Below, one piece after another: positions 1 to 5,390 of a stretch of DNA of 6,369 nucleotides. Source of the stretch: Chitinophagaceae bacterium (GTDB lineage Bacteria > Bacteroidota > Bacteroidia > Chitinophagales > Chitinophagaceae). The position numbers and the translations under genes are program-made. The stretch covers positions 1-6,369 of the forward strand of contig JAOQAL010000066.1 of NCBI GenBank assembly GCA_025963615.1, in the 5' to 3' direction. The first letter of the stretch is position 1. Each line of letters opens with the position of its first letter. The notes under the pieces are model-generated. The model was given only the letters and a program-made list of their open reading frames with translations. It was not told the DNA's origin and made no database searches.

Positions 1-23
1 TTGGCAAATACTACACCGAGGAA

Positions 24-1160
24 CTAAATATCTTTTATAATACTACCGTAAAAAAAGTCTTTGTAGCTCATAATTTCCATCATCGCCCAGTCATAATCAT
101 CAAGATGCATGCTGTGGAAGTTTCCAAAAAAAAGAAGGTTTGTTTTTTTATGATGAATATCTTCTTTTGTAAAAGTTCCCTGCGAAACGTTGGGTCGGGT
201 CGCCAACACAGCGAAAATCGTAGCCGCCACGCAAAAAGTAACTAATATAATGGTAGGGATAACCAGGTTCTGATGTTCATCAAGATGGCGGATAAGCAGC
301 GATATAACTACAGAAAGGATAATAGAATTTACCGAGATCATAATGTGCGCCTTGTTGTCCGCCATATGGCTCAGGTTAGCATGGTTCGAGGCCATAATGC
401 GGAAAACGGTGGAGATGCCCCTGTCTGTCTGCTGCTCCTTTCTTTTTTTCTCATTACCAGCTTCCTTCAATTCTTTATTTTCGACGTTGTCTTTGAGTTC
501 TTTGATGATATTGGTATCAACGACAGTCTCATGGATCTCTTTTTTATCCTTTGGCTCATCGGTAGTTTCACCCCTTAACTGCTGTAGATTTTCATCCTGT
601 ACCCACTGAAGTTTTTCACGGCCATAGCTGGTAAAATAGCGGTGCTTTTCCAGGAATTCAGCAGTCCGTTTCCGCCATTGCTTTTTTGAAAACTTTTCGC
701 CACTGAGATTGGTAAGTTCTTCCCGCAGCAGTTTACTCTTGGGCCTGAAATCTTTAGTTCCCAGATGAAAAAGATCCGCATCGCAGAGAATTTCTTCAAG
801 AAGATTGACAGGGGATTGCGGCATCCTGGTAGCCCCGATAGCCGATTTTATTTTTTCAATAAATTCCGGTGCTTCCTGATGATTCGTGAGAAATTGTGTT
901 ACCAGGCGGATGCTTTCGTCCTCATGTCCTTCCGCCTTGCCGCTGCTGAAGCCGGTATCATGAAACCAGGCGGCTGTTAAAAGAACCATCCGGTCCTCCC
1001 CGTTTAACTGGTAGAAATCTGCCATTTTTTCGCAGGCTGCCACCACATCCTGGGTATGCTGCAGGTTATGATAACTGATGCTTTCACTCACTTTGTGATG
1101 AAAAATATCAGTTGCCGCATGTCTTATTTCCGATAAATGGACCACCGGGGTTTTGTTCAT
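24..1160 (-). CDS. HD phosphohydrolase domain fused to Pycsar effector (PycTM/DUF5706) membrane domain; probably cut short by a nonsense codon
   Basis: Two-part protein. Residues about 8-185 form an HD-type metal phosphohydrolase: YHNLQHT (H31, H35), WFHDTG (H67-D68) and CDADL (D127/D129) supply the H…HD…D metal ligands, so this half looks catalytically intact. Residues about 190-247 are a Lys/Glu-rich linker. Residues about 248-378 match the Pycsar effector domain: FRIMASNHANLSHMADNKAH, then TM1 at about 273-291, TM2 at about 299-321, and the FFGNFHSMHLDDYDW motif at 344-358. In Pycsar anti-phage systems the related PycTM effector is thought to act on the membrane when it senses cCMP or cUMP. 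HD fusions of this kind are common in Bacteroidota, often without a cyclase; their role is unproven, and phosphodiester cleavage by the HD half is inference. ATG at 1160 is the first good start; no Shine-Dalgarno is visible. The frame ends at TAG (24-26), yet the next codons read FLGVVFA, the expected family continuation, so roughly the last 30-40 residues appear lost. No cyclase gene is adjacent. Confidence 0.85.
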   Translation of the reverse strand: MNKTPVVHLSEIRHAATDIFHHKVSESISYHNLQHTQDVVAACEKMADFYQLNGEDRMVLLTAAWFHDTGFSSGKAEGHEDESIRLVTQFLTNHQEAPEFIEKIKSAIGATRMPQSPVNLLEEILCDADLFHLGTKDFRPKSKLLREELTNLSGEKFSKKQWRKRTAEFLEKHRYFTSYGREKLQWVQDENLQQLRGETTDEPKDKKEIHETVVDTNIIKELKDNVENKELKEAGNEKKRKEQQTDRGISTVFRIMASNHANLSHMADNKAHIMISVNSIILSVVISLLIRHLDEHQNLVIPTIILVTFCVAATIFAVLATRPNVSQGTFTKEDIHHKKTNLLFFGNFHSMHLDDYDWAMMEIMSYKDFFYGSIIKDI

Positions 1161-1224
1161 TTTGATGAGTTGGACTGAGTAAATTTAATTAAAAAGGGAT
1201 TAAGATGTTTAGAGATATATAATT

Positions 1225-1265
1225 AACCTGCCGGAAGGTTTATCTGCTTATTTTGCCCAATAAGC
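1225..1265. promoter_or_regulatory. Two adjacent dyads upstream of the HD–effector gene
   Basis: AACCT-G-CCGG-A-AGGTT at 1225-1240 is palindromic at 14 of 16 positions. Five bases further on, GCTTATT (1246-1252) and AATAAGC (1259-1265) form a perfect 7-bp stem around a 6-base loop. They lie about 65-105 bp before the ATG of the minus-strand HD–effector gene, a place where an operator or leader hairpin would fit. Neither is followed by a T-tract on either strand, so they are not intrinsic terminators. Function is not shown; dyads this short also occur by chance. Confidence 0.25.
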
Positions 1266-1319
1266 CATTTCGGAGCTGTAAGGAAAAGAGCGCCTTCTTA
1301 TTGAATCCCTAAAAAATTT

Positions 1320-1460
1320 ATGAATTATAATAATAGCCACATTAAACGAAGAATAGTTGCTGTAGACTATTTTGAGCTATTAGACGGTTTTCCTGACACA
1401 GAATTTGGTTATCCCAAAGCCATCGTCAAGATATCCCTGATAGCAATGTCATTAAGTTAA
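1320..1460 (+). CDS. Doubtful 46-residue ORF on the opposite strand, no recognised family
   Basis: ATG at 1320 opens a 46-codon frame ending at TAA (1458-1460), with an in-frame stop at 1302 fixing its 5' limit. The product begins MNYNNSHIKRRIVAVDYFEL and is mildly hydrophobic at its C terminus; no domain, signal peptide or clear membrane segment is seen. An A-rich stretch (AAAAAATTT) directly precedes the ATG, which suits Bacteroidota initiation but is also common in AT-rich spacers. The residue mix looks protein-like rather than random, so it could be a small gene, the remnant of a larger decayed gene, or chance. It is the only plus-strand frame in the window that does not overlap a real gene. 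Confidence 0.2.
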   Translation: MNYNNSHIKRRIVAVDYFELLDGFPDTEFGYPKAIVKISLIAMSLS

Positions 1461-1468
1461 GGAGTTTA

Positions 1469-1481
1469 GCCACGTTGTGGC
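1469..1481. repeat. Small GCCAC/GTGGC hairpin beside the heptamer repeat
   Basis: GCCAC-GTT-GTGGC can form a 5-bp GC-rich stem with a 3-base loop, two bases from the heptamer array and 73 bp beyond the stop of the GAF gene. There is no T-tract after it in the minus-strand direction, so it is a poor intrinsic terminator. It might stabilise the 3' end of the GAF transcript or be incidental. Confidence 0.3.
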
Positions 1482-1482
1482 C

Positions 1483-1524
1483 TATCCAGCATCTAGTATC
1501 CAGCATCTAGCATCCAGTATCTAG
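1483..1524. repeat. Six tandem 7-bp units, consensus YATCYAG
   Basis: The units are TATCCAG, CATCTAG, TATCCAG, CATCTAG, CATCCAG and TATCTAG with no interruption. Every difference is a C/T transition at unit position 1 or 5; the other five bases never vary. They also read as three 14-bp units, the first two identical (TATCCAGCATCTAG). The array begins 29 bp past the stop of the minus-strand GAF gene, so it lies in that gene's 3' flank. Because 7 is not a multiple of 3 and no frame crosses the array, it is unlikely to encode protein. Heptameric short tandem repeats are known in several bacterial groups and can change copy number by slippage. Confidence 0.9.
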
Positions 1525-1553
1525 AAACGACCAAGTTCTGGAAAGACAATAAC

Positions 1554-3956
1554 CTATTTCCCCAGCAATTTCTCTGTGGTAGTCGTTGAAAGCTCAATTC
1601 TTGATTTAGTTTTGCCCGCTTCATCAAAATTGATATCCACCCGCAATGCTTTTAACCCACTAACGCCCTGCAATTCTTCCAGGTCGTATTTTTCGATACC
1701 GCCTTTCAATAGTTTCTGGTTTTGTAAAAACTCAATATATTCCAGGTATTCCCCCGCTTCTTTGGCCTGCGAATAAACAATGGCGATTTTACCAGGCTGG
1801 GTCAACCTTTCATTGGTGTCTTTTATGCGTACTTTATCAATTCTCTTTTTTACAATTTCATAACGGATATTATAAGCACCGTCTACATCAAATTTTCTTT
1901 CTGCAGTACGGAAACTGATTGACAATGGAATACTATGCGCCAGTATCAGTTGCGTGGTTTGTAAAGGAAGCGGCATTTCGTCTTCCATATCATGGGTCAA
2001 TCTGGCTGCGCGGGCCAATACAGTCAATTGCCATATTTTCATATTGCGAAGGTAAATCTCATCAAATTTTTTACGGGGCGCGATAGACTGCCCGATGTAG
2101 ATATTAAATTCCACACCATCTGTTACATAGCGTTCAAAATAATGCGGAAATACTTTTTGCGCTGCTGATTGTTCTTTATCGATGAACCTTGCTACAGCAT
2201 CATTGATCTTGGTTATGCTCTCTTCATATTCTTTCCGGTTGTGGTATATCAGCCCACTCTGCGGATCGAGTGACGCATAGTAGGCATCAATAACGGTTAC
2301 CAGGGACGGTACCGTAGCTTTAATATGGTTGAAAATTGAAGTGACCTGTCCGGAAAGAAAATCACGAATCTGTATCTCTTCTTCTGATAATAAGGCATCC
2401 GATACAGAAGAAATGTATTTATCAATTTTAAATTCAATTTCCTGGAATAACGTGAACTGCATTTCCTTATGGGCTCTTTTAATGATGTCACGGGCCTTTT
2501 GCAGTTGTTCTATCAGGTCAAGCTGAATAGAATGTGCTCTTTCTGTTGACGAATTACGGATATCGATAGCACCAAATACGGGAAATACATTGTCAAAAAC
2601 AATGCGTTCCATTTTTGTTTTGTCATTGGTCTTTTTGCTGATGATATACTTAAGCGCCGCTTCATTGAATTTCCATTCTACAGCCGGTTGCACAACAGTA
2701 AACTGTTCCTTGATTACGTTATTAATCGTATTCAGCAATGTTTCAAAGCCTTTTTCAAGAGCCAGGGCAAAGAAGGGGATACCGGGAGTAATCTTATTGA
2801 TAAGGGTATGCCTGAGTTTCCGCGGCACAGCGGATACTATTTCATGTATACCCAGCAATTCGTGTTCTTTTTTCAGCGGACAAAGTATCAGGCTGCGAAC
2901 GCCCTGGCTATAATATACCTCCAGGCAGGGATATTCTTCCAGGTCTTTTGCGGAAATTTCTTCAAACACAATGGGATGAGACTCGTCTCCGAATGCACCG
3001 ATACAAGCTTCGTTAATTTTATCCGCCTCGGATGCCTGATGACAATTTTTATGTAAAAGACTGTTGCTGTTATGATCATTTGAAAATAAATAATGATCGT
3101 TTAATTTGTACAAAGGAGTAATGCCTATTTCCACATCTTTAACACCCAACAGACTTTGAATATGGACCTGCATTTTCCGGAATAAGGTCATGTCGGCGAA
3201 CCCACTGATATCCAGTAAATCATTTTTAATCCTTGAAAGGGTTTCCTGTGCCGTAACGTCATGTACTTTCACGATAGCCATGCCTTCAAACACAAAATTT
3301 TCGAGCGGAATAATTTTTCTTAATTCCTCAAGAGGTAACGTGCGGTTTGTTCTATTGCAGACAATATTGTCCGGGACCTCGGGCAATTCACCAATTATAT
3401 TTACATCAATAAAACGGGCGTCAATGCTTAGTTCAAGATATTTTACAAGTCCTGTCGCCGGATCAGCAAATGGATATACCGTATGCGATGTTTCCGGGGC
3501 TTCGTATTTAAAATATTTTTTCAGAATGATGTAATAGGCGAACAGAAATTTTTCTTTACTCAAATCGCGGCCAAGATCATTTTCAGGAACATTCACCTCG
3601 CTGGTCCCCGGTTTTACAAACAGGTATTGAAATAACGGGGATGAATAAATAACCTGGAAACGGAAGGGAAAAGAAACCGCGTATAAATTTTCCTGTTCTG
3701 AATAGGCGGGCGGGAAAAGTGCAGACAACAAGGTTTCTTCGATTAATTCGCGATGTTGATCTATTAATATCGTGTCATTCTGTGGTTCAAGTAATTCAGG
3801 AATCGCATCAAACCGCGCCAGCAGGTTTCCAAATAGTTTTTGGGCCCCCGGTTTATCTTCTTCTACCGCTTTTTTCAAAACAGCGATCAGCGGTTTTAAT
3901 GAAAAGCGACTCTTGAATGCCGATTCGTCGTAATTCGGGTTAAAAGTATGTTGCAT
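1554..3956 (-). CDS. Large GAF-domain protein of unknown function (800 residues)
   Basis: Resembles the conserved GAF-domain proteins of about 800 residues found in Chitinophagaceae and relatives, whose function I do not know. Residues 1-235 are a soluble N-terminal region without a recognised fold. Residues about 237-415 look like a GAF sensor domain: a helix, a strand pair around DVEIGITPLY, and the closing strands SLILCPLKKEHELLGIHEIV, followed by a long helix. Residues about 425-610 are mostly helical and include FGAIDIRNSSTERAHSIQLD (461-480), which looks like a family signature. Residues about 612-800 hold a mixed α/β region with KRIDKVRIKDTNERLTQPGK (704-723). There is no signal peptide or TM segment, so it is probably cytoplasmic. 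No kinase, phosphatase, GGDEF, EAL or DNA-binding motif is seen. ATG at 3956 is supported by a strong Shine-Dalgarno five bases upstream. It is probably monocistronic, with gaps of 251 bp before and 393 bp after. Confidence 0.8.
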   Translation of the reverse strand: MQHTFNPNYDESAFKSRFSLKPLIAVLKKAVEEDKPGAQKLFGNLLARFDAIPELLEPQNDTILIDQHRELIEETLLSALFPPAYSEQENLYAVSFPFRFQVIYSSPLFQYLFVKPGTSEVNVPENDLGRDLSKEKFLFAYYIILKKYFKYEAPETSHTVYPFADPATGLVKYLELSIDARFIDVNIIGELPEVPDNIVCNRTNRTLPLEELRKIIPLENFVFEGMAIVKVHDVTAQETLSRIKNDLLDISGFADMTLFRKMQVHIQSLLGVKDVEIGITPLYKLNDHYLFSNDHNSNSLLHKNCHQASEADKINEACIGAFGDESHPIVFEEISAKDLEEYPCLEVYYSQGVRSLILCPLKKEHELLGIHEIVSAVPRKLRHTLINKITPGIPFFALALEKGFETLLNTINNVIKEQFTVVQPAVEWKFNEAALKYIISKKTNDKTKMERIVFDNVFPVFGAIDIRNSSTERAHSIQLDLIEQLQKARDIIKRAHKEMQFTLFQEIEFKIDKYISSVSDALLSEEEIQIRDFLSGQVTSIFNHIKATVPSLVTVIDAYYASLDPQSGLIYHNRKEYEESITKINDAVARFIDKEQSAAQKVFPHYFERYVTDGVEFNIYIGQSIAPRKKFDEIYLRNMKIWQLTVLARAARLTHDMEDEMPLPLQTTQLILAHSIPLSISFRTAERKFDVDGAYNIRYEIVKKRIDKVRIKDTNERLTQPGKIAIVYSQAKEAGEYLEYIEFLQNQKLLKGGIEKYDLEELQGVSGLKALRVDINFDEAGKTKSRIELSTTTTEKLLGK

Positions 3957-4207
3957 AGCAGCCTCCTTGATCTTTAAAGTTTAATAGACGGTTGAAACTC
4001 ATTTTTACTTTTTCAGCGTTCACCGTTATCGTGATATATTACGTAAAATTAGATCAGAAGGTTCGAAAATGCTATTTCTCTTAGGCGAGTTGCAGGTGTA
4101 GGCCGGTAAATTGCAAGAACTACTTCCTGAATAACAGGTTGAACAACAATGGGCTTTGTTTCAATAAACGGAAATTATCTGTTTTACGGAAATCGGCAGC
4201 TCGGCCA
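3957..4207. other. 251-bp intergenic region between nth and the GAF gene
   Basis: This stretch holds the GAF gene's leader, including its Shine-Dalgarno site, and the 3' flank of nth. A direct repeat ACGGAAAT occurs at 4168-4175 and 4186-4193, 18 bp apart, just past the nth stop. On the minus strand TAATTTTA (revcomp of 4045-4052) resembles the Bacteroidota -7 element TAnnTTTG at 7 of 8 positions, but I see no well-placed TTG partner and do not call a promoter. No strong hairpin with a T-tract follows nth, and no ORF of note is present. Confidence 0.5.
3962..3968 (-). promoter_or_regulatory. Strong Shine-Dalgarno site of the GAF gene
   Basis: On the minus strand AAGGAGG is followed by five bases (CTGCT) and then ATG at 3956. 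It is a near-perfect anti-16S match at good spacing and fixes the start of the 800-residue protein. It is unusual here because the other minus-strand genes in the window (HD–effector, nth, the 80-residue gene, divIC from its first ATG) have no comparable site. Bacteroidota as a group rely little on Shine-Dalgarno pairing. Confidence 0.75.
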
Positions 4208-4861
4208 TTACACCGCGGGGCTCAGCAGTTTTTCATAATATTTACAGGCGGGCCGAAGACCACACTGCCCACATTTTGGAACACGGGCAACACAAATATA
4301 ACGTCCATGTAAAATGAGCCAGTGATGCGCTTTGTGGATCAATTCTTTGGGAATTTCTTTTATCAGTTGCCGCTCTACGGCCAATGGGGTAGAGGCTGAT
4401 GCCGGAACCAGTCCAATCCGTTTGCTTACCCTGAAGACATGCGTATCCACAGCCATATTCGGCTGGCCATCGATGACAGAGGTAATCACATTAGCCGTTT
4501 TTCTACCTACTCCCGGCAATTGTACCAGTTCCTCCACCGTCATCGGGATTTCCCCTTTAAAACTTTCCATCACTTTATTGGCCATGCCGATAAGATGCTT
4601 TGTCTTATTATTAGGGTACGAAATGCTTTTAATAAGGGAAAACAACCCGTCAAAATGGGCTTTACTTAATGCTGCTACATCGGGATACTTTTCAAAAACA
4701 GCGGGTGTGGTCATGTTCACTCTCTTATCCGTGCATTGAGCTGAAAGAATCACTGATACCAGCAACTCGTAAGGATTATCATAGATAAGTTCCGTTTCCG
4801 CATCTGGTGCATGTTCATTGAAATATTCAATCACAAAACGGTAACGATCTTTGCGGGTCAT
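4208..4861 (-). CDS. nth: Endonuclease III (DNA glycosylase/AP lyase)
   Basis: Base-excision repair enzyme that removes oxidised pyrimidines from DNA and cleaves the resulting abasic site. Counting from the ATG at 4861 (217 residues), the helix-hairpin-helix LPGVGRKTA is at 115-123 with catalytic Lys121. Catalytic Asp139 lies in VDTHVFRVSKR, the same 18-residue spacing as E. coli Lys120/Asp138. The C-terminal [4Fe-4S] loop C-x6-C-x2-C-x5-C is complete (Cys190, 197, 200, 206). SAQCTD near residue 40 is the usual N-terminal signature. Length is normal for the family (E. coli 211). The frame can be extended three codons to a TTG at 4870, but the ATG gives MTRKDRYRF, a natural start; no Shine-Dalgarno supports either. 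It follows an intrinsic terminator and a 58-bp palindrome, so it probably has its own promoter or an unusual structured leader. All key residues are intact. Confidence 0.96.
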   Translation of the reverse strand: MTRKDRYRFVIEYFNEHAPDAETELIYDNPYELLVSVILSAQCTDKRVNMTTPAVFEKYPDVAALSKAHFDGLFSLIKSISYPNNKTKHLIGMANKVMESFKGEIPMTVEELVQLPGVGRKTANVITSVIDGQPNMAVDTHVFRVSKRIGLVPASASTPLAVERQLIKEIPKELIHKAHHWLILHGRYICVARVPKCGQCGLRPACKYYEKLLSPAV

Positions 4862-4871
4862 AGTTGGCAAA

Positions 4872-4929
4872 GCTAAGAGGTAAAGGAGAAAAAGAGGAAA
4901 AGCATCTTTTTTCTCTTAGCCCTCTTAGC
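4872..4929. repeat. 58-bp imperfect palindrome with GCTAAGAG units in the nth leader
   Basis: GCTAAGAGG at 4872-4880 is the exact reverse complement of CCTCTTAGC at 4921-4929, and a second CTCTTAGC lies at 4913-4920 in tandem with the latter. The interior continues the symmetry loosely: purine-rich on the left, pyrimidine-rich on the right, with AAAAG (4898-4902) facing CTTTT (4906-4910) around CAT. One arm ends 10 bases before the nth ATG, so folding in the transcript would place a stem next to the initiation region. It lies directly between the upstream terminator and nth. It may be an intergenic repeat element or a leader structure; the sequence does not decide. Confidence 0.6.
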
Positions 4930-4961
4930 AAAAAAAAAGCACCAGTTAAAAAACTGATGCT
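4930..4961 (-). terminator. Rho-independent terminator for the upstream minus-strand genes
   Basis: Read on the minus strand, AGCATCAGTT (4961-4952) pairs with AACTGGTGCT (4947-4938) around a TTTT loop. The 10-bp stem is complete with one G·U wobble, and nine T residues follow directly (nine A on the plus strand, 4930-4938). It lies about 72 bp past the stop of the 80-residue gene and closes the eno–divIC–small-gene segment before nth. The wobble makes sense only on the minus strand, which supports the assigned direction. Confidence 0.88.
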
Positions 4962-5033
4962 TACAAATTTGAATTTTTATAAGTTGGTAAAAAGATAATC
5001 AGGGTCGTTTAGAATAAATTTCCAAGCCGGAAT

Positions 5034-5276
5034 CTAAGCTTCCTGGTTTGATTTTTCACGGGCGTAATTCAATATGTTTAGCACAACTTCAGTACGTGGC
5101 GACTCCGTAATTTTATTGAGTCTTTGCATGGATGTTTTTAAAACATTTAGCTTTTCCCGAAGCGTCCAATCATTTTTGAGAGCCTCTTCTACGGCTTTGG
5201 TCATTTCAATAGAGGTTTCATTGTATAAATACAATAACAGATCCTCTGGGGTAAAACTTGGCATAGGCGAAACCAT
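5034..5276 (-). CDS. Small conserved-looking protein of unknown function (80 residues or fewer)
   Basis: I recognise the style FTPEDLLLYLYNETS followed by NDWTLREKLNVLKTSMQRLN from small Bacteroidota proteins found near housekeeping genes, but no function is known to me. It is almost wholly helical, soluble and charged, with no membrane segment or cysteines. The opening (ED-L-YLYNETS, then E…V…AL..D) loosely recalls the N terminus of anti-sigma factors without their zinc-binding residues; that is a weak resemblance only. Two ATGs compete: 5276 (80 residues, MVSPMPSF) and 5264 (76 residues, MPSFTPED). The second looks closer to the family's usual beginning, and neither has a Shine-Dalgarno. 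It follows divIC by 114 bp and is followed by a strong terminator, so it may end the eno–divIC transcript or be transcribed alone. Confidence 0.75.
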   Translation of the reverse strand: MVSPMPSFTPEDLLLYLYNETSIEMTKAVEEALKNDWTLREKLNVLKTSMQRLNKITESPRTEVVLNILNYAREKSNQEA

Positions 5277-5390
5277 TAATGTCCATTAATAAAAAAATGT
5301 CCTTAAAATTTAACTGTCCTTAGGTAGTAGGTGTGGATGTCCGTCCGTATTATAAACGGAAGATAGAATTCATTATTGTATATACCAAGG
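5277..5390. promoter_or_regulatory. Leader of the 80-residue gene with repeated GGACA motif
   Basis: TGTCC (GGACA on the coding strand) occurs four times in 63 bp, beginning at 5280, 5298, 5315 and 5338. Two copies share the longer core TGTCCTTA (5298-5305 and 5315-5322), 17 bp apart. The copy at 5338 extends to TGTCCGTCC, which recurs at 5765-5773 between eno and divIC. A weak 5-bp hairpin (TCCGT 5344-5348 with ACGGA 5356-5360) is also present, without a T-tract. Regularly spaced repeats ahead of a gene can be regulator sites, but no known motif is recognised. Confidence 0.25.

Larger units (their letters stand above)
1161..1553. other. 393-bp intergenic region with dyads, a doubtful small ORF and a heptamer repeat
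   Basis: This gap separates the stop of the 800-residue GAF gene from the start of the HD–effector gene. It contains, left to right, an imperfect 16-bp palindrome (1225-1240), a perfect 7-bp-stem dyad (1246-1265), a 46-codon plus-strand ORF (1320-1460), a small GCCAC/GTGGC hairpin (1469-1481) and a 42-bp heptameric tandem repeat (1483-1524). I could not find a convincing Bacteroidota promoter (TTG about 19-21 bases before TAnnTTTG) for the HD gene. I also found no intrinsic terminator with a T-tract for the GAF gene. The length of the gap argues that the two flanking genes are separate transcription units, despite sharing a strand. Confidence 0.7.

Noticed and set aside
1483..1524. Short regular repeats as a CRISPR array.
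   Set aside because: Units are 7 bp, contiguous and without spacers; no cas genes are nearby.
2535..2575. The IDIRNSSTER stretch of the GAF protein resembles the first metal-binding motif of class III nucleotide cyclases, which would make a cyclase partner for the nearby Pycsar-like effector.
   Set aside because: The second metal-binding Asp motif, the GDG-type motif and the transition-state Asn/Arg region are not seen downstream; the following residues are a long charged helix. The similarity is too short to claim a cyclase.
2329..3534. Several plus-strand open frames of 65-122 codons opposite the GAF gene, and similar frames opposite nth, enolase and the HD gene.
   Set aside because: They are antisense shadows of well-supported minus-strand genes, with no recognisable domains of their own.
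4862..4870. TTG at 4870 as the start of nth.
   Set aside because: It adds only three residues (M/L-P-T) and has no Shine-Dalgarno; the in-frame ATG at 4861 gives a length and catalytic-residue numbering nearly identical to E. coli endonuclease III.
5344..5360. TCCGT/ACGGA hairpin as a terminator for divIC.
   Set aside because: The stem has only 5 bp with a 7-base loop and no T-tract follows on the minus strand.
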